Shown here: in pieces, positions 26,966 through 36,998 of the stretch
How the letters are laid out: every line of letters begins with the position of its first letter
Position numbering within the stretch: position 1 is the stretch's first letter
Source of the DNA: Chromobacterium sinusclupearum
GTDB lineage: Bacteria; Pseudomonadota; Gammaproteobacteria; Burkholderiales; Chromobacteriaceae
DNA length: 64,000 nucleotides
Direction of reading: 5' to 3'
NCBI RefSeq assembly: GCF_002902845.1
Contig: NZ_PPTF01000068.1
Coordinates: 194,164-258,163, forward strand
Notes under the pieces: generated by a model
Told to the model about the DNA's origin: nothing
The model's database searches: none
What the model saw: the letters and a program-made list of their open reading frames with translations, nothing else
Position numbers and translations under genes: made by a program

Positions 26966-26989
26966 TTTCGTTCGTTATTTTTCGTTTTT
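26966..26989 (-). promoter_or_regulatory. candidate GlpR operator upstream of glpD
   Basis: An AT-rich stretch holds repeated TTTCGTT-type sequences (26966-26972, 26980-26989) 75-100 bp upstream of the glpD start. GlpR (DeoR family) operators contain TTCG half-sites. The strand assignment follows glpD. Confidence 0.4.
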
Positions 26990-27114
26990 GCCACAGACAC
27001 CGCAGAAGCGCGGCAAAAAAGCCAGAAATGGCGAAGGAAAGCGAGAGACAACTGCTTATGTAGGAAGGGATTTTTCCGAATTCCAGCGCAGGCGAGAGAA
27101 ACGAACAAAAAAGG

Positions 27115-27141
27115 AAAAACGGCGCGCCGGGAGCGCGCCGT
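27115..27141 (-). terminator. Rho-independent terminator of glpF
   Basis: A 9-bp stem (ACGGCGCGC at 27119-27127, GCGCGCCGT at 27133-27141) is followed on the minus strand by TTTTTCCTTTTTT. It starts 9 bp past the glpF stop. Confidence 0.88.
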
Positions 27142-27149
27142 CGCACTGA

Positions 27150-27851
27150 TTACAGGGTGTAAGCCAGCGCCGCCAGCGTGCCGCCCAGCAGCGAACCGAC
27201 CACCGGCACCCAGGCATAGCCCCAGTCACTGTCGCGCTTGCCCGGAATCGGCAGGATGGCGTGCATGATGCGAGGCGCCAGATCGCGCGCCGGGCTCATG
27301 GCGTAGCCGGTGGTGCCGCCCAGCGAGACGCCGATGCCCAGCACCAGCAGGGCCACCGGCAGCGCTTCGATCGCGCCCAGCGACATTTTCGGACCCACCA
27401 TGGACAGGATGGCGAACACCAGCACGAAGGTGGCGACGATCTCGGACACCAGGTTGCCCGGCAGGCTGCGGATGGCCGGACCGGTGCAGAATGTGGCCAG
27501 CTTGGTGTCGGCGCAATCGGTGGTTTCATAGTGCTTGCGGTAAATCAGCCACATCAGGCCGGCGCCGGCCATGCCGCCCAGCATCTGCGCCGCCACATAG
27601 CCCGGCACCTTGTCCCACGGGAACTTGCCGGCGACGGCCAAGGCCACCGACACCGCCGGGTTCAGGTGCGCGCCGCTGATCGCGGCCACGCTGAACACGC
27701 CGACGAACACCGCCATCGCCCAGCCGAAGGCCACCACGATCAGGCCGCTGTTATGGCCCTTGGTGTTCTTCAGCAGCACATTGGCCACCACGCCGTTGCC
27801 CAGCAGCACCAGCAAGGCGGTGCCGATGAATTCGCCCATCAAAGGATTCAT
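27150..27851 (-). CDS. glpF: glycerol uptake facilitator GlpF (MIP family)
   Basis: This 233-aa aquaglyceroporin has six helices. The first half-helix motif is normal (GAHLNPAVS, NPA at 64-66). The second reads GYAMSPARD, so the expected Asn of the second NPA box is Ser186. It still has the ARD that follows NPA in GlpF, which favours glycerol specificity. It lies 64 bp downstream of glpK on the same strand, so a glpK-glpF unit with a terminator after glpF is likely. The Ser substitution deserves a check because the two Asn residues usually line the pore. Confidence 0.92.
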   Translation of the reverse strand: MNPLMGEFIGTALLVLLGNGVVANVLLKNTKGHNSGLIVVAFGWAMAVFVGVFSVAAISGAHLNPAVSVALAVAGKFPWDKVPGYVAAQMLGGMAGAGLMWLIYRKHYETTDCADTKLATFCTGPAIRSLPGNLVSEIVATFVLVFAILSMVGPKMSLGAIEALPVALLVLGIGVSLGGTTGYAMSPARDLAPRIMHAILPIPGKRDSDWGYAWVPVVGSLLGGTLAALAYTL

Positions 27852-27915
27852 GATTGTCTCTTTCCAACTTTATCTAGGGATGCCCGCCGCGCGCGGCGGC
27901 GGGTCTTAGGGGAGA

Positions 27916-29418
<1,503 letters not shown>

Positions 29419-29507
29419 TGTGTCTTCTCCTGATTGCCGGTAAGGCGGCTTGGTTAACAGCCGGGGATGTCAACGTTGCGTTGTATGTTGCTTTTTTTGC
29501 TTATGAC

Positions 29508-29526
29508 GTTCGTTTTATTTGCGAAC
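29508..29526 (-). promoter_or_regulatory. candidate GlpR operator upstream of glpK
   Basis: The inverted repeat GTTCG (29508-29512) and CGAAC (29522-29526), with a 9-bp AT-rich spacer, resembles the TTCG/CGAA half-sites of GlpR-type DeoR regulators. It lies about 90 bp upstream of the glpK start. No glpR gene is in the window. Confidence 0.45.
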
Positions 29527-29647
29527 AATTCTATGCCCGAACAGACAGTTGTCAATAATTCGGTAAAAAAAAATACACTTTTCGGCGAAATCCAGCGCAC
29601 CCGACAACAGGAAAATCATGAAAAATCATTTAATATCAAATGATTAA

Positions 29648-29672
29648 AAAATGTAGCGCAGCGCTACATTTT
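29648..29672. promoter_or_regulatory. 25-bp perfect palindrome in the glpK-pyk intergenic region
   Basis: AAAATGTAGCGC at 29648-29659 and its exact complement at 29661-29672 flank one A. TGTAG-N7-CTACA is loosely like the RpiR-type HexR operator family (TGTARTT...AYTACA), and HexR often controls pyk, but the spacing is 2 bp longer. With A-tract and T-tract flanks it could also be a terminator of an unseen transcript. Confidence 0.5.
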
Positions 29673-30167
29673 CACATCAAACAAGTGTGCCGCTCCAGAT
29701 AGAATAAAAGACACGCGTTTCCCATTTCAGCAAGCAAGGTCCGGATAGATTCCCACGCCCGCGAGAAGGGAAATCCACAAATCCCGCTTTACAACAAGCA
29801 TTTGCATGCGTTACAGGCAAATCAGCGCAAAGGAAAAAATAAGAAAATTATCGAAAATAAAGGCTGAGGAATTTCCGCCACGCAAAGCCACAAAACGTTG
29901 TTTTATAATCAGAAACACACATTTACGTAGTTATGACGCTACACGCCGCTTATGGCAGCATGAATGGCGTCGCCGGATGCCAAGAGTTGGACCCAGCGCA
30001 AAAAAACCGCCGCGCCGCTGTGGCATCATCGCCGGTGAGGCCTTGCCGTCCGCCCAGCGGACACCCCTGCATTGCGACGTCCTGTCGCGCGCAGGGATTA
30101 AGCAGCGTCGGCCCACAACACGCAATCGCTCCTGATCAATCGGCCGGATGGGCCGCAAAGGACTGTC

Positions 30168-31574
30168 ATGCTTCGCAACACCAAAATTCTCGCCACGCTG
30201 GGACCTTCCTCCAGCACACCGGAACAAATCCTGGAATTGGCCCGCGCCGGGGTCAATATCTTCCGGCTCAATATGAGCCACGGCAGTCATGACGACCATC
30301 GCGCCCGTCTGCAGGCGATCCGCGCCGCCGAACAGGCGCTGGACAGGCCGCTGGGCGTGGTGGTGGACCTGCAGGGTCCCAAACTGCGCATCGGCAAGTT
30401 CCCGCAGGCCACGCCGGTAAAAACCGGCGATCGCTATGAATTCGTGCTGGACGAGGTGCAGGGCGATGCCCAGCGCGCCACGCTGCCGCACCCGGAGGCC
30501 TTCGCCGCGCTGCTGCCGGGCCACCGCATCCTGGTCAACGACGGCAAGCTGGCGTTCCACGTGGAACATGTGGAACCGCGCCGCATCGTCACTCGCGTGG
30601 AAGTCGGCGGCGAACTGTCCAGCAACAAGGGCTTCAACCTGCCGCACACCGTGCTGCCGCTGTCGGTCATCACCGAAAAAGACCGCAAAGACGCCGAATT
30701 CGCGCTGGCGGAAGGCGCGGACTGGCTGGCCATGTCCTTCGTGCAAACCGGCGCCGACGTCAAGGAGCTGCGCGACATCGTCGGCAAGCGCGTCGGCATC
30801 ATTTCCAAGATCGAAAAACCGTCCGCGGTGGATGATCTGGACGCCATCGCCACGCTGTCCGACGCCGTCATGGTGGCGCGCGGCGACCTGGGCGTGGAGC
30901 TGCCGCCGGAAGACGTGCCGGTGGTGCAACGCAAGATCGTGCATCAGTGCCGCCACCTGGGCCGCCCGGTCATCGTCGCCACCCAGATGCTAGAATCGAT
31001 GATCACCGCGCCGACGCCGACGCGCGCCGAAGCCAACGACGTGGCCACTGCCGTGTACGAAGGCGCGGACGCCGTCATGCTGTCGGCCGAAACCGCCGCC
31101 GGACAATATCCTCTGGAAGCGGTGCAGATCATGGACCGCATCATCCGCCGCGTGGAAAGCGCCCCGGATTACCGCAAGGTGATGGCGCTGGACTACAGCG
31201 TGGCGGACGAGCCGGACCGCACCGACGCCATTGCCGCCTGTGTGCGCAAAGTCGCCACGCTGCTGCCGGTCACCGTGTCGGTGGCCTTCACCACCAGCGG
31301 CTCCACCTGCATCTATCTGGCGCGCGAACGCCCGTCCACGCCGATACTGGGCATCTCGCCGAATCTGGCCACGGCGCGCCGCCTGTCGCTGGTATGGGGC
31401 GTGGTGGCCTACCATGGCCCGGACGCGGAAAACCTGGAGGACATGGTGGTGAAGACCACGTTCTGCGCCACCAAGCTGGGCCTGGCCCAACAGGGCAAGC
31501 CCATGGTGATCATCGCCGGCGTGCCTTTCGGCACCCCCGGCTCCACCAATCTGCTGCGCATCGTCTACCCGTAA
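30168..31574 (+). CDS. pyk: pyruvate kinase
   Basis: The 468-aa protein starts MLRNTKILATLGPSS, the conserved beginning of pyruvate kinase. It has LNMSHGSHDDH, the catalytic Lys region IISKIEKPSAVDDLDAI, MVARGDLGVELP and ATQMLESMI with the conserved active-site pattern. It converts phosphoenolpyruvate and ADP to pyruvate and ATP. It is a single gene with its own terminator, transcribed away from glpK. Confidence 0.96.
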   Translation: MLRNTKILATLGPSSSTPEQILELARAGVNIFRLNMSHGSHDDHRARLQAIRAAEQALDRPLGVVVDLQGPKLRIGKFPQATPVKTGDRYEFVLDEVQGDAQRATLPHPEAFAALLPGHRILVNDGKLAFHVEHVEPRRIVTRVEVGGELSSNKGFNLPHTVLPLSVITEKDRKDAEFALAEGADWLAMSFVQTGADVKELRDIVGKRVGIISKIEKPSAVDDLDAIATLSDAVMVARGDLGVELPPEDVPVVQRKIVHQCRHLGRPVIVATQMLESMITAPTPTRAEANDVATAVYEGADAVMLSAETAAGQYPLEAVQIMDRIIRRVESAPDYRKVMALDYSVADEPDRTDAIAACVRKVATLLPVTVSVAFTTSGSTCIYLARERPSTPILGISPNLATARRLSLVWGVVAYHGPDAENLEDMVVKTTFCATKLGLAQQGKPMVIIAGVPFGTPGSTNLLRIVYP

Positions 31575-31596
31575 ACGCAAGCGGCGTAGGAAAGCA

Positions 31597-31623
31597 AAAC
31601 GGAACCTGCGGGTTCCGTTTTTT
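31597..31623 (+). terminator. Rho-independent terminator of pyk
   Basis: A 10-bp stem (AAACGGAACC at 31597-31606, GGTTCCGTTT at 31611-31620) with a TGCG loop runs into a T-tract. Confidence 0.9.
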
Positions 31624-31705
31624 CATGCGCGGCCCTGCGCGCCCTTCGTTGCGGCCGCTGCCGATACTATGCTGATACGGTAGCGAATCGTCCGGAACGT
31701 TAACG

Positions 31706-32470
31706 ATGCAGCGGCAATCCTTTCACGCATTCCTCACCATCCTGTTGTTGGCTATCTCGTGCTCCACCCGGGCCAGCGAAGCCTCTGGTCTGGTCATCAA
31801 TTTCGATGCCAGCAACCCGCCGCTGATGTATGCGGCCAAGCAAGGGCCGGCGGGGCTTTACCCGGCTTTGATTTCCAAGGTTTGCGAACGCGCGGGCATC
31901 GCCGTCACGCTGCGCGCGGGATCTTGGCGTTTTGCCCTGCAGGAACTGCGCGACGGCCGCGCGGCCGCCGGCGGCATCATCAAGACAGCCAGCCGCGAAA
32001 AGCAGTTCGACTTCAGCCAGCCCATCTTTCAGGAACGCGTGGTCATGGCCTATCCGGCGCAAGCGCCACGCTATCACAGCCTGGAAGATCTGTTCGGCAA
32101 ACGCGTGGGCGTGATTGCGGGCTGGAGCTACGGCGACGCTTTCGACCTGGCGCGCAAAGAGGGCAAGCTGTTGGCATTCGACAGCGACAGCGACGCGCAA
32201 AACCTGCGCCAACTCAAATTGGGCAGGCTCGATGTGGTGCTGGGCATACGCGAATCGCTACAACTGGTGCTGCGCGAAGGCGGCTATCAGGATGTGACGC
32301 TGACACAGGAAACGCTGGTAAGCAATCTCTCTTACCTCGCCATCAACAAGACCTCACCGCAGCGCACGCTGCTGACGCGTTTCAATCAGGCGCTGGAAGC
32401 CATGCGCAAGGACGGCAGCTACGAGACGATCATGCGCGAGGTCTTGGCCGGCAAGCCGGCTGCGCCGTGA
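31706..32470 (+). CDS. periplasmic amino-acid-type substrate-binding protein (family 3)
   Basis: This 254-aa protein has a signal peptide (about residues 1-23, ending TRAS) and a family 3 solute-binding fold: VINFDASNPPLMYAAKQGPAGLYPALISKV, the conserved EKQFDFSQPIFQERVVM segment and GKRVGVIAGWSYGD. No permease or ATPase gene is adjacent. In such orphan cases the protein may be a sensor or serve a remote transporter. The ligand is unknown. Confidence 0.82.
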   Translation: MQRQSFHAFLTILLLAISCSTRASEASGLVINFDASNPPLMYAAKQGPAGLYPALISKVCERAGIAVTLRAGSWRFALQELRDGRAAAGGIIKTASREKQFDFSQPIFQERVVMAYPAQAPRYHSLEDLFGKRVGVIAGWSYGDAFDLARKEGKLLAFDSDSDAQNLRQLKLGRLDVVLGIRESLQLVLREGGYQDVTLTQETLVSNLSYLAINKTSPQRTLLTRFNQALEAMRKDGSYETIMREVLAGKPAAP

Positions 32471-32489
32471 TAGCTCTGATCCTGCCTCC

Positions 32490-32861
32490 TCAAAAACTAT
32501 AAGTGCCCACTTCGATCAGATTGCCATCCGGGTCGTTGAAGTACACCGAGGTGATGGGCCCCATCGCGCCGCTGCGCGTCACCGGTCCCTCTACTATGGC
32601 CACGCCCTCCTGCTTCAGATGCGCCATCACCTCGGTCAGCGGGGAATCGGTGATCAGGCAGAGGTCGCCGGAACCAATCACCGCATGATTGCGCGTCTCC
32701 TGGCCCAGGGTTTGCAGATTGATCTTCTGGTTGCCGAAGCGCAGCGCGCGGCGGCCGTTGCCGAAACTCACCGCCTCCAGCTTCAACACGCGTTGATAGA
32801 AAGCCACCGCGGCTTCGGTATCCCGTACCGTCAGGACAAGGTGGTCGATATGGCTGATCAT
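32490..32861 (-). CDS. glyoxalase/VOC-family protein
   Basis: This 123-aa protein forms one VOC domain with two beta-alpha-beta-beta-beta units: MISHIDHLVLTVRDTEAAVAFYQRVL and a C-terminal SVYFNDPDGNLIEVGTYSF. His (residue 7) and Glu near the end are in metal-ligand positions. ATG 32861 is preferred, as GGAGCG precedes it. It is similar to small VOC proteins annotated as glyoxalase or dioxygenase relatives; the substrate is unknown. Confidence 0.85.
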   Translation of the reverse strand: MISHIDHLVLTVRDTEAAVAFYQRVLKLEAVSFGNGRRALRFGNQKINLQTLGQETRNHAVIGSGDLCLITDSPLTEVMAHLKQEGVAIVEGPVTRSGAMGPITSVYFNDPDGNLIEVGTYSF

Positions 32862-32994
32862 GCTGTCGCTCCAAAACAATAGAGCTGTCCACACTGCCAC
32901 AAAGCTGACGCCATGTCATGCCAAAAGCATCGACAAAAGACTGCGACGGCAGGGCCTGATATAGTCGTCTTTCCCACTTTTCCATGCCTAGCCC

Positions 32995-34203
32995 ATGACG
33001 CATCATCTGTCGCAGCAGCAAGCCCGCCACCTGCAACTGGCCGCCCAGGGCCTGCTGTCCGCGCCGCGGCGCAAAGCCTCCCAGGCCGATGTGCTGGCCG
33101 CCATCCGCCGCATGGCGCTGTTGCAGATCGACACCATCAGCGTGGTGGCGCGCAGTCCTTATCTGGTGCTGTACAGCCGCGTCGGCGCCTACGATCCGGG
33201 CTGGCTGGACCAATTGCTGGCCGAAGGGGCCTTGTTCGAATACTGGGCGCACGAAGCCTGCTTCGTGCCGGCGGAAGACTATGGCCTGATGCGTCACCGC
33301 ATGCTGAACGCGGAAAGCCTGGGTTGGAAATTCTCGCAGCGCTGGTTCGATCAACACCGCGCCGATATCGAGGCCATCGTCGAGCATATTCGCGTCCACG
33401 GCCCGGTGCGCTCGGCCGATTTCGAGCGCAAAGGCGGCAAAGGAAGCGGCTGGTGGGACTGGAAGCCGGAAAAGCGCCACCTTGAGGTGTTGTTCACGCT
33501 GGGACGGCTGATGGTGAAGGAGCGGCGAGCCTTCCAGCGCGTCTATGATTTGGCCGAACGGGTAAGGCCAGACTGGGACGACGCGCGCGACCTGCCCACG
33601 CCGGAAGAGGCGCTCTTGGAACAAGTGCGCAACAGCTGCCGCGCGCTGGGCATCGTCAAGGCCGGCTGGGTGGCCGATTACTACCGGCTCAAGCGCGCAC
33701 CGTATGGCGAGCTGCTGCACGGCCTGGCCGACCAGGGCGAGCTGATCCCCGTGAAAGTGGAAGGCTGGAGCCACGACGCCTTCGTCCACGCCAGCCTGGC
33801 TGCCGAGTTGGAGCAGGCCGCGGCGGGCACGCTGAACAGCGGCAATACCGCCATCCTGTCGCCGTTCGACCCGCTGGTATGGGACCGCAAGCGCGCGCTG
33901 GAGCTGTTCGACTTCGATTACAAGATCGAGTGCTACACGCCGGCGCCCAAGCGCAAGTATGGCTACTTCACTTTGCCGATTCTCCATCGCGGCAAACTGG
34001 TGGGCCGGCTGGACGCCAAAGCCCACCGCGCCCAGGGCGTATTCGAGGTGAAATCGCTGCACCTGGAGCCCGGCGTGCGCGTCAGCCAGCGGCTGAGCGA
34101 TGACCTCAAACGCGCGCTGAGCCGGATGGCCGATTGGCACGGCACGCCGCGGCTGGCGATAGGTCAGGCGCCGGATGGCTTGGCAGAACGGCTGGCCGGC
34201 TGA
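32995..34203 (+). CDS. YcaQ/AlkX-type winged-helix DNA glycosylase
   Basis: This 402-aa protein of the HTH_42 family has the LLQIDTISVVARSPYLVLYSR block. The Q-I-D motif fits the QxD catalytic motif described for YcaQ/AlkX, which unhooks DNA interstrand crosslinks. A C-terminal LSPFDPLVWDRKRALELFDFDYKIECY block is also conserved. It should act in the cytoplasm on alkylated DNA. It is flanked by a VOC gene and an EthD gene, with no operon evidence. Confidence 0.85.
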   Translation: MTHHLSQQQARHLQLAAQGLLSAPRRKASQADVLAAIRRMALLQIDTISVVARSPYLVLYSRVGAYDPGWLDQLLAEGALFEYWAHEACFVPAEDYGLMRHRMLNAESLGWKFSQRWFDQHRADIEAIVEHIRVHGPVRSADFERKGGKGSGWWDWKPEKRHLEVLFTLGRLMVKERRAFQRVYDLAERVRPDWDDARDLPTPEEALLEQVRNSCRALGIVKAGWVADYYRLKRAPYGELLHGLADQGELIPVKVEGWSHDAFVHASLAAELEQAAAGTLNSGNTAILSPFDPLVWDRKRALELFDFDYKIECYTPAPKRKYGYFTLPILHRGKLVGRLDAKAHRAQGVFEVKSLHLEPGVRVSQRLSDDLKRALSRMADWHGTPRLAIGQAPDGLAERLAG

Positions 34204-34206
34204 AGA

Positions 34207-34566
34207 TCACTCCGCGTTCGCATACCAGCCGTGGACGCCGGCCGGCCGCTCGTCCCACAGCAGCAGTTCGTTGTACTGCAGCTGCGGCGTGATATCGGTG
34301 TAATGCGGAATATCGCCCGTAATGCGCGCCGCTACTGGAGCAAAGGCCTGCTGAAACGCCTCAATCGAATCAAACAGCAACAACGCCTGCGCCGCATAAC
34401 CCGCCGGGCTACCCGGCTCCATGCCGGCCAAACCGCGCTCCACCCGCACGCCCTTTAAGGCCGGGCCCAGCAGCTGCTGCACCAGGGGGATGTGGCGCTG
34501 CAGGTAGTAGTCGAAATCGAAATGCGCGCCGGCGCGTTGCGGATAGAGGACGCTGACAGTAATCAT
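34207..34566 (-). CDS. EthD-family protein
   Basis: This 119-aa ferredoxin-like alpha+beta-barrel protein has MITVSVLYP, then FDFDYYLQRHIPLVQQLLGPALKGV, which is the EthD hallmark (YY..-HIPL). EthD proteins are small homodimers with unclear function. ATG 34566 follows GGAG. It is convergent with the YcaQ-type gene, with 3 bp between stops. Confidence 0.85.
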   Translation of the reverse strand: MITVSVLYPQRAGAHFDFDYYLQRHIPLVQQLLGPALKGVRVERGLAGMEPGSPAGYAAQALLLFDSIEAFQQAFAPVAARITGDIPHYTDITPQLQYNELLLWDERPAGVHGWYANAE

Positions 34567-34713
34567 GACGGGCTCCATATCGTTAGGACAAACGACAAGT
34601 TAAACCCAAACAGCTGCATTTCCAATGTCATTTAGCGAAAACTGGCTCATTGGCCGGAACTTGCCGCCTGTCCAACCGCTCTGTAACAACATTCCATTTT
34701 GTAGGACAACACC

Positions 34714-35007
34714 ATGCGCACCGTGATCATCGCCGCCAGCAGCGCCTTGATTCTGGCTGGCTGCAACCAGCAACAAACCAGCCAGTTGCAACAAGCCGCC
34801 TCCGCCGCCATCGGCAGCGTGCATCAGAGCGTGGACGGCGCCAGCGCCCCCTTAGGCCAGCTGCAACAGCAAGCCAGCGCCGCCCTTGGGGTAGCCAAAC
34901 AGGTGGGCGCCGCCGCCACCGTGCTCAACCCGGAACTGAAACAGCAAGTGGACAAGCTGAAGGAACAGGCCTCCGCGTTGAAAGGCGCGATCAAGCCGGC
35001 CGATTAG
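34714..35007 (+). CDS. small lipoprotein, 97 aa
   Basis: The signal peptide ends with lipobox LAGC (Cys17), so the mature protein should be lipid-anchored. The rest is Gln/Ala-rich and helical (QQQTSQLQQAASAAIGSVHQ, AALGVAKQVGAAATVLN) and ends KGAIKPAD. It may be coiled-coil. No family is recognised. The stop codon TAG is the first element of a transposon-end-like sequence, so the C terminus may have been reset by an insertion. Confidence 0.7.
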   Translation: MRTVIIAASSALILAGCNQQQTSQLQQAASAAIGSVHQSVDGASAPLGQLQQQASAALGVAKQVGAAATVLNPELKQQVDKLKEQASALKGAIKPAD

Positions 35008-35075
35008 AGGCTGTTGACAAGATTTTGATGCGGCGCGGCAAGATATTTAGCTGCAATTTAGCCGCCGCGTCCTAG
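35008..35075. repeat. possible solo transposon end with hairpin
   Basis: AGGCTGTTGAC follows TTAG directly at 35004-35018 and matches the MITE end (GGGGCTGTTGAC after CTAG). No partner end is found. GATGCGGCG-GGC and GCCGCCGCGTC around 35027-35071 form a stem, followed by CTAG at 35072-35075. This could be a shortened relative of the MITE, or just a terminator hairpin of the lipoprotein gene. Confidence 0.35.
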
Positions 35076-35116
35076 CATGGCTGCGTCACCCTCACCCAAC
35101 ACGGGAGCGCACCGCC

Positions 35117-35686
35117 ATGCAAACCTTGCCCGATATCTGCCAGATCAGCGACATCCTGCTGGACGTGGACATAGACAACAAACACCAGCTGTTTGAATTC
35201 GCCGCCCGCCAGCTGGGCCAGCGCCACGCCGTAAACGCTCAGACGCTGGCCACCGCGCTGCTGTTGCGCGAGCAATCCGGCAGCACCGGCCTGGGGCATG
35301 GCCTGGCCTTGCCGCACGGCCGCATTTCCGGCCTGGCCGAAGCCCATGCGCTGTTTCTACGCCTGAAGCAGGGCCTGGAGTTCGATGCCCCGGACCACGC
35401 GCCGGCGCACAGCTTTCTATTCCTGCTGCTGCCGCAGGAGACGCGCCCGCCCCATCTGCAGCTGCTGGCCTCCATTGCCCGCATGTTCAGCGAGCGGCCG
35501 TTCCGCGAAGCGCTGGCGCGCAGCCACCATCCGCAGCAAGTGCTGCGCTTGTTCCAACTGTGGGCCGATCCGGACGCCGACAACGATCCGCATTTCCTGC
35601 TCGACAGCAACCGCTACTTCCTTGATGCCGAAGCCAGCCTGAGGCCGGATTACAGCATACGGCGCAAGGTCGTGGCCCGCTTCTAA
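35117..35686 (+). CDS. PtsN-like PTS EIIA protein
   Basis: This 189-aa protein is an EIIA of the fructose/mannitol type with the phospho-acceptor His67 in GHGLALPHGRI. It is longer than PtsN (about 160 aa), with a C-terminal extension of about 30 residues (NRYFLDAEASLRPDYSIRRK). No PTS EIIB/C, HPr or rpoN gene is adjacent, so this is likely a second regulatory PtsN-like protein. Partner and role are unknown. Confidence 0.82.
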   Translation: MQTLPDICQISDILLDVDIDNKHQLFEFAARQLGQRHAVNAQTLATALLLREQSGSTGLGHGLALPHGRISGLAEAHALFLRLKQGLEFDAPDHAPAHSFLFLLLPQETRPPHLQLLASIARMFSERPFREALARSHHPQQVLRLFQLWADPDADNDPHFLLDSNRYFLDAEASLRPDYSIRRKVVARF

Positions 35687-35828
35687 AGCGCAGGTTCCAG
35701 GTCTTTGCCCGCGGCGTTGGCCGGATAGGCTTGGCACAAGTGGCGCGCCGGTTCTCCACAAAGCGCCGGCAGCGGAACGGCGTTTGCTAAAATGAATCAG
35801 TTACCGCCCCATCAACTGCCATCGCCCT

Positions 35829-36950
35829 ATGTCCGACTACCTGCTGATCATGGTTTCACTGGCTGTCGCCAGCATAGGCGTCATCACCTGGCAGCACAGC
35901 ATCCGCGCTGACCTGATCCGCGCCAGACGGCGCTGGCTGCAGGCCTCGCTGCTGCTGGCCGCCGGCATGCTGGTGGAGGGGAGGCTGTTTGGCTGGGGGC
36001 CACTGCAGATGTCGGTAGGACCCGCCATCACTACCGCCGGCATCACGCTGCAATTGATGGTGATCGCCCGACTGATCGGCATGCGCCCTCCTGGCTGGCT
36101 GTGGCTCGCCGTCGGCGCCTATGCCGGTCTCGACTACTGGATACCGTGGCAGACGCTGCAAATGGCGCTGGATGCGGCAGAAATCCCTGTGCTGTATCTG
36201 GCCGCCGCCTGGCTGTATCAGCAGGCCGAACGGCAGGTGTGCCGCAACCGCTTCAGCCCTACTGCCCTGCTCTTCCTGATCGGCGCGCTGCTGTACATCT
36301 GGCGCGACGGCGCCGACATGTGGCGGCATCTGCACGGTTTGCCCGTCCTGCCGCATCCACAAGACGGCATGCATCATCTGGCGCTGACCGTCGCTGCTGC
36401 GGCACAGGTCTGCGGCGCCGTGGGTTTTCTGAACATCGCCCTGCAGCGGCAAAACAGCCGGCTGCAAGACGCTGCCAATATCGACCCGCTCACCGCCGCC
36501 GGCAACCGCCGCGCGCTGCAATACTGGCTGAACACGCTCGATGCCTCGACCCAGCGCGTCTGCGTGGTGATGCTGGATATCGACCACTTCAAATCCATCA
36601 ACGACCGCTTCGGCCATCCGGCCGGCGACGCGGTGCTGCAGATGCTGGCTGCCGTGCTCAACAACGGCGTGCGCGGAAACGATCTGCTAATCCGCTACGG
36701 CGGTGAGGAGTTCTGCCTGGTGATGCCGGATACCTCCGCCGAGGTGGGCTTTGCGGTGGCGGAACGGTTGCGCCAGCAATTCAACCAGCTGCAGCCGCTG
36801 CCGAGCCATCCTGAGCTGCGTTGCAGCTTCTCCGCCGGCGTGTGCGAATGGCAGTGCCGGCAGCAGGACTTCGCCACCGCGCAACAAAAGGCCGACCAGG
36901 CGCTGTATCAGGCCAAACAGGGCGGACGCAACCAGGTGTGCCGGCTGTAA
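35829..36950 (+). CDS. diguanylate cyclase with N-terminal membrane domain
   Basis: The 373-aa protein has about seven hydrophobic segments in residues 1-210, similar to a 7TM sensor, and then a GGDEF domain. The active site is GGEEF at about 291-295. An intact inhibitory I-site (RGND) lies five residues before it, at about 282-285. It should make c-di-GMP from two GTP at the inner membrane. An LTAAGNRRALQ block precedes the VMLDIDHFKSINDRFGH metal-binding segment. Confidence 0.9.
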   Translation: MSDYLLIMVSLAVASIGVITWQHSIRADLIRARRRWLQASLLLAAGMLVEGRLFGWGPLQMSVGPAITTAGITLQLMVIARLIGMRPPGWLWLAVGAYAGLDYWIPWQTLQMALDAAEIPVLYLAAAWLYQQAERQVCRNRFSPTALLFLIGALLYIWRDGADMWRHLHGLPVLPHPQDGMHHLALTVAAAAQVCGAVGFLNIALQRQNSRLQDAANIDPLTAAGNRRALQYWLNTLDASTQRVCVVMLDIDHFKSINDRFGHPAGDAVLQMLAAVLNNGVRGNDLLIRYGGEEFCLVMPDTSAEVGFAVAERLRQQFNQLQPLPSHPELRCSFSAGVCEWQCRQQDFATAQQKADQALYQAKQGGRNQVCRL

Positions 36951-36998
36951 CGTTACTGTCTGCCCTTAAACACGCCATAGCCCTGAACAGCTTGCCCG

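Larger units (their letters stand above)
29419..30167. other. long divergent intergenic region between glpK and pyk
   Basis: This 749-bp gap is AT-rich between about 29480 and 29930. It holds the TTCG palindrome at 29508 and a 25-bp palindrome at 29648. The open frame at 29806-30135 on the plus strand (Arg-rich, no ribosome binding site, no family) is judged spurious. No RNA gene is recognisable, but a small RNA could be hidden here. Confidence 0.5.

Noticed and set aside
29806..30135. 109-codon plus-strand frame upstream of pyk
   Set aside because: It is Arg-rich, has no ribosome binding site and no family resemblance, and spans the probable pyk promoter.
32497..34140. 547-codon minus-strand frame
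   Set aside because: It is a long shadow of the YcaQ-type gene and VOC gene in a high-GC genome; its residues show no domain.
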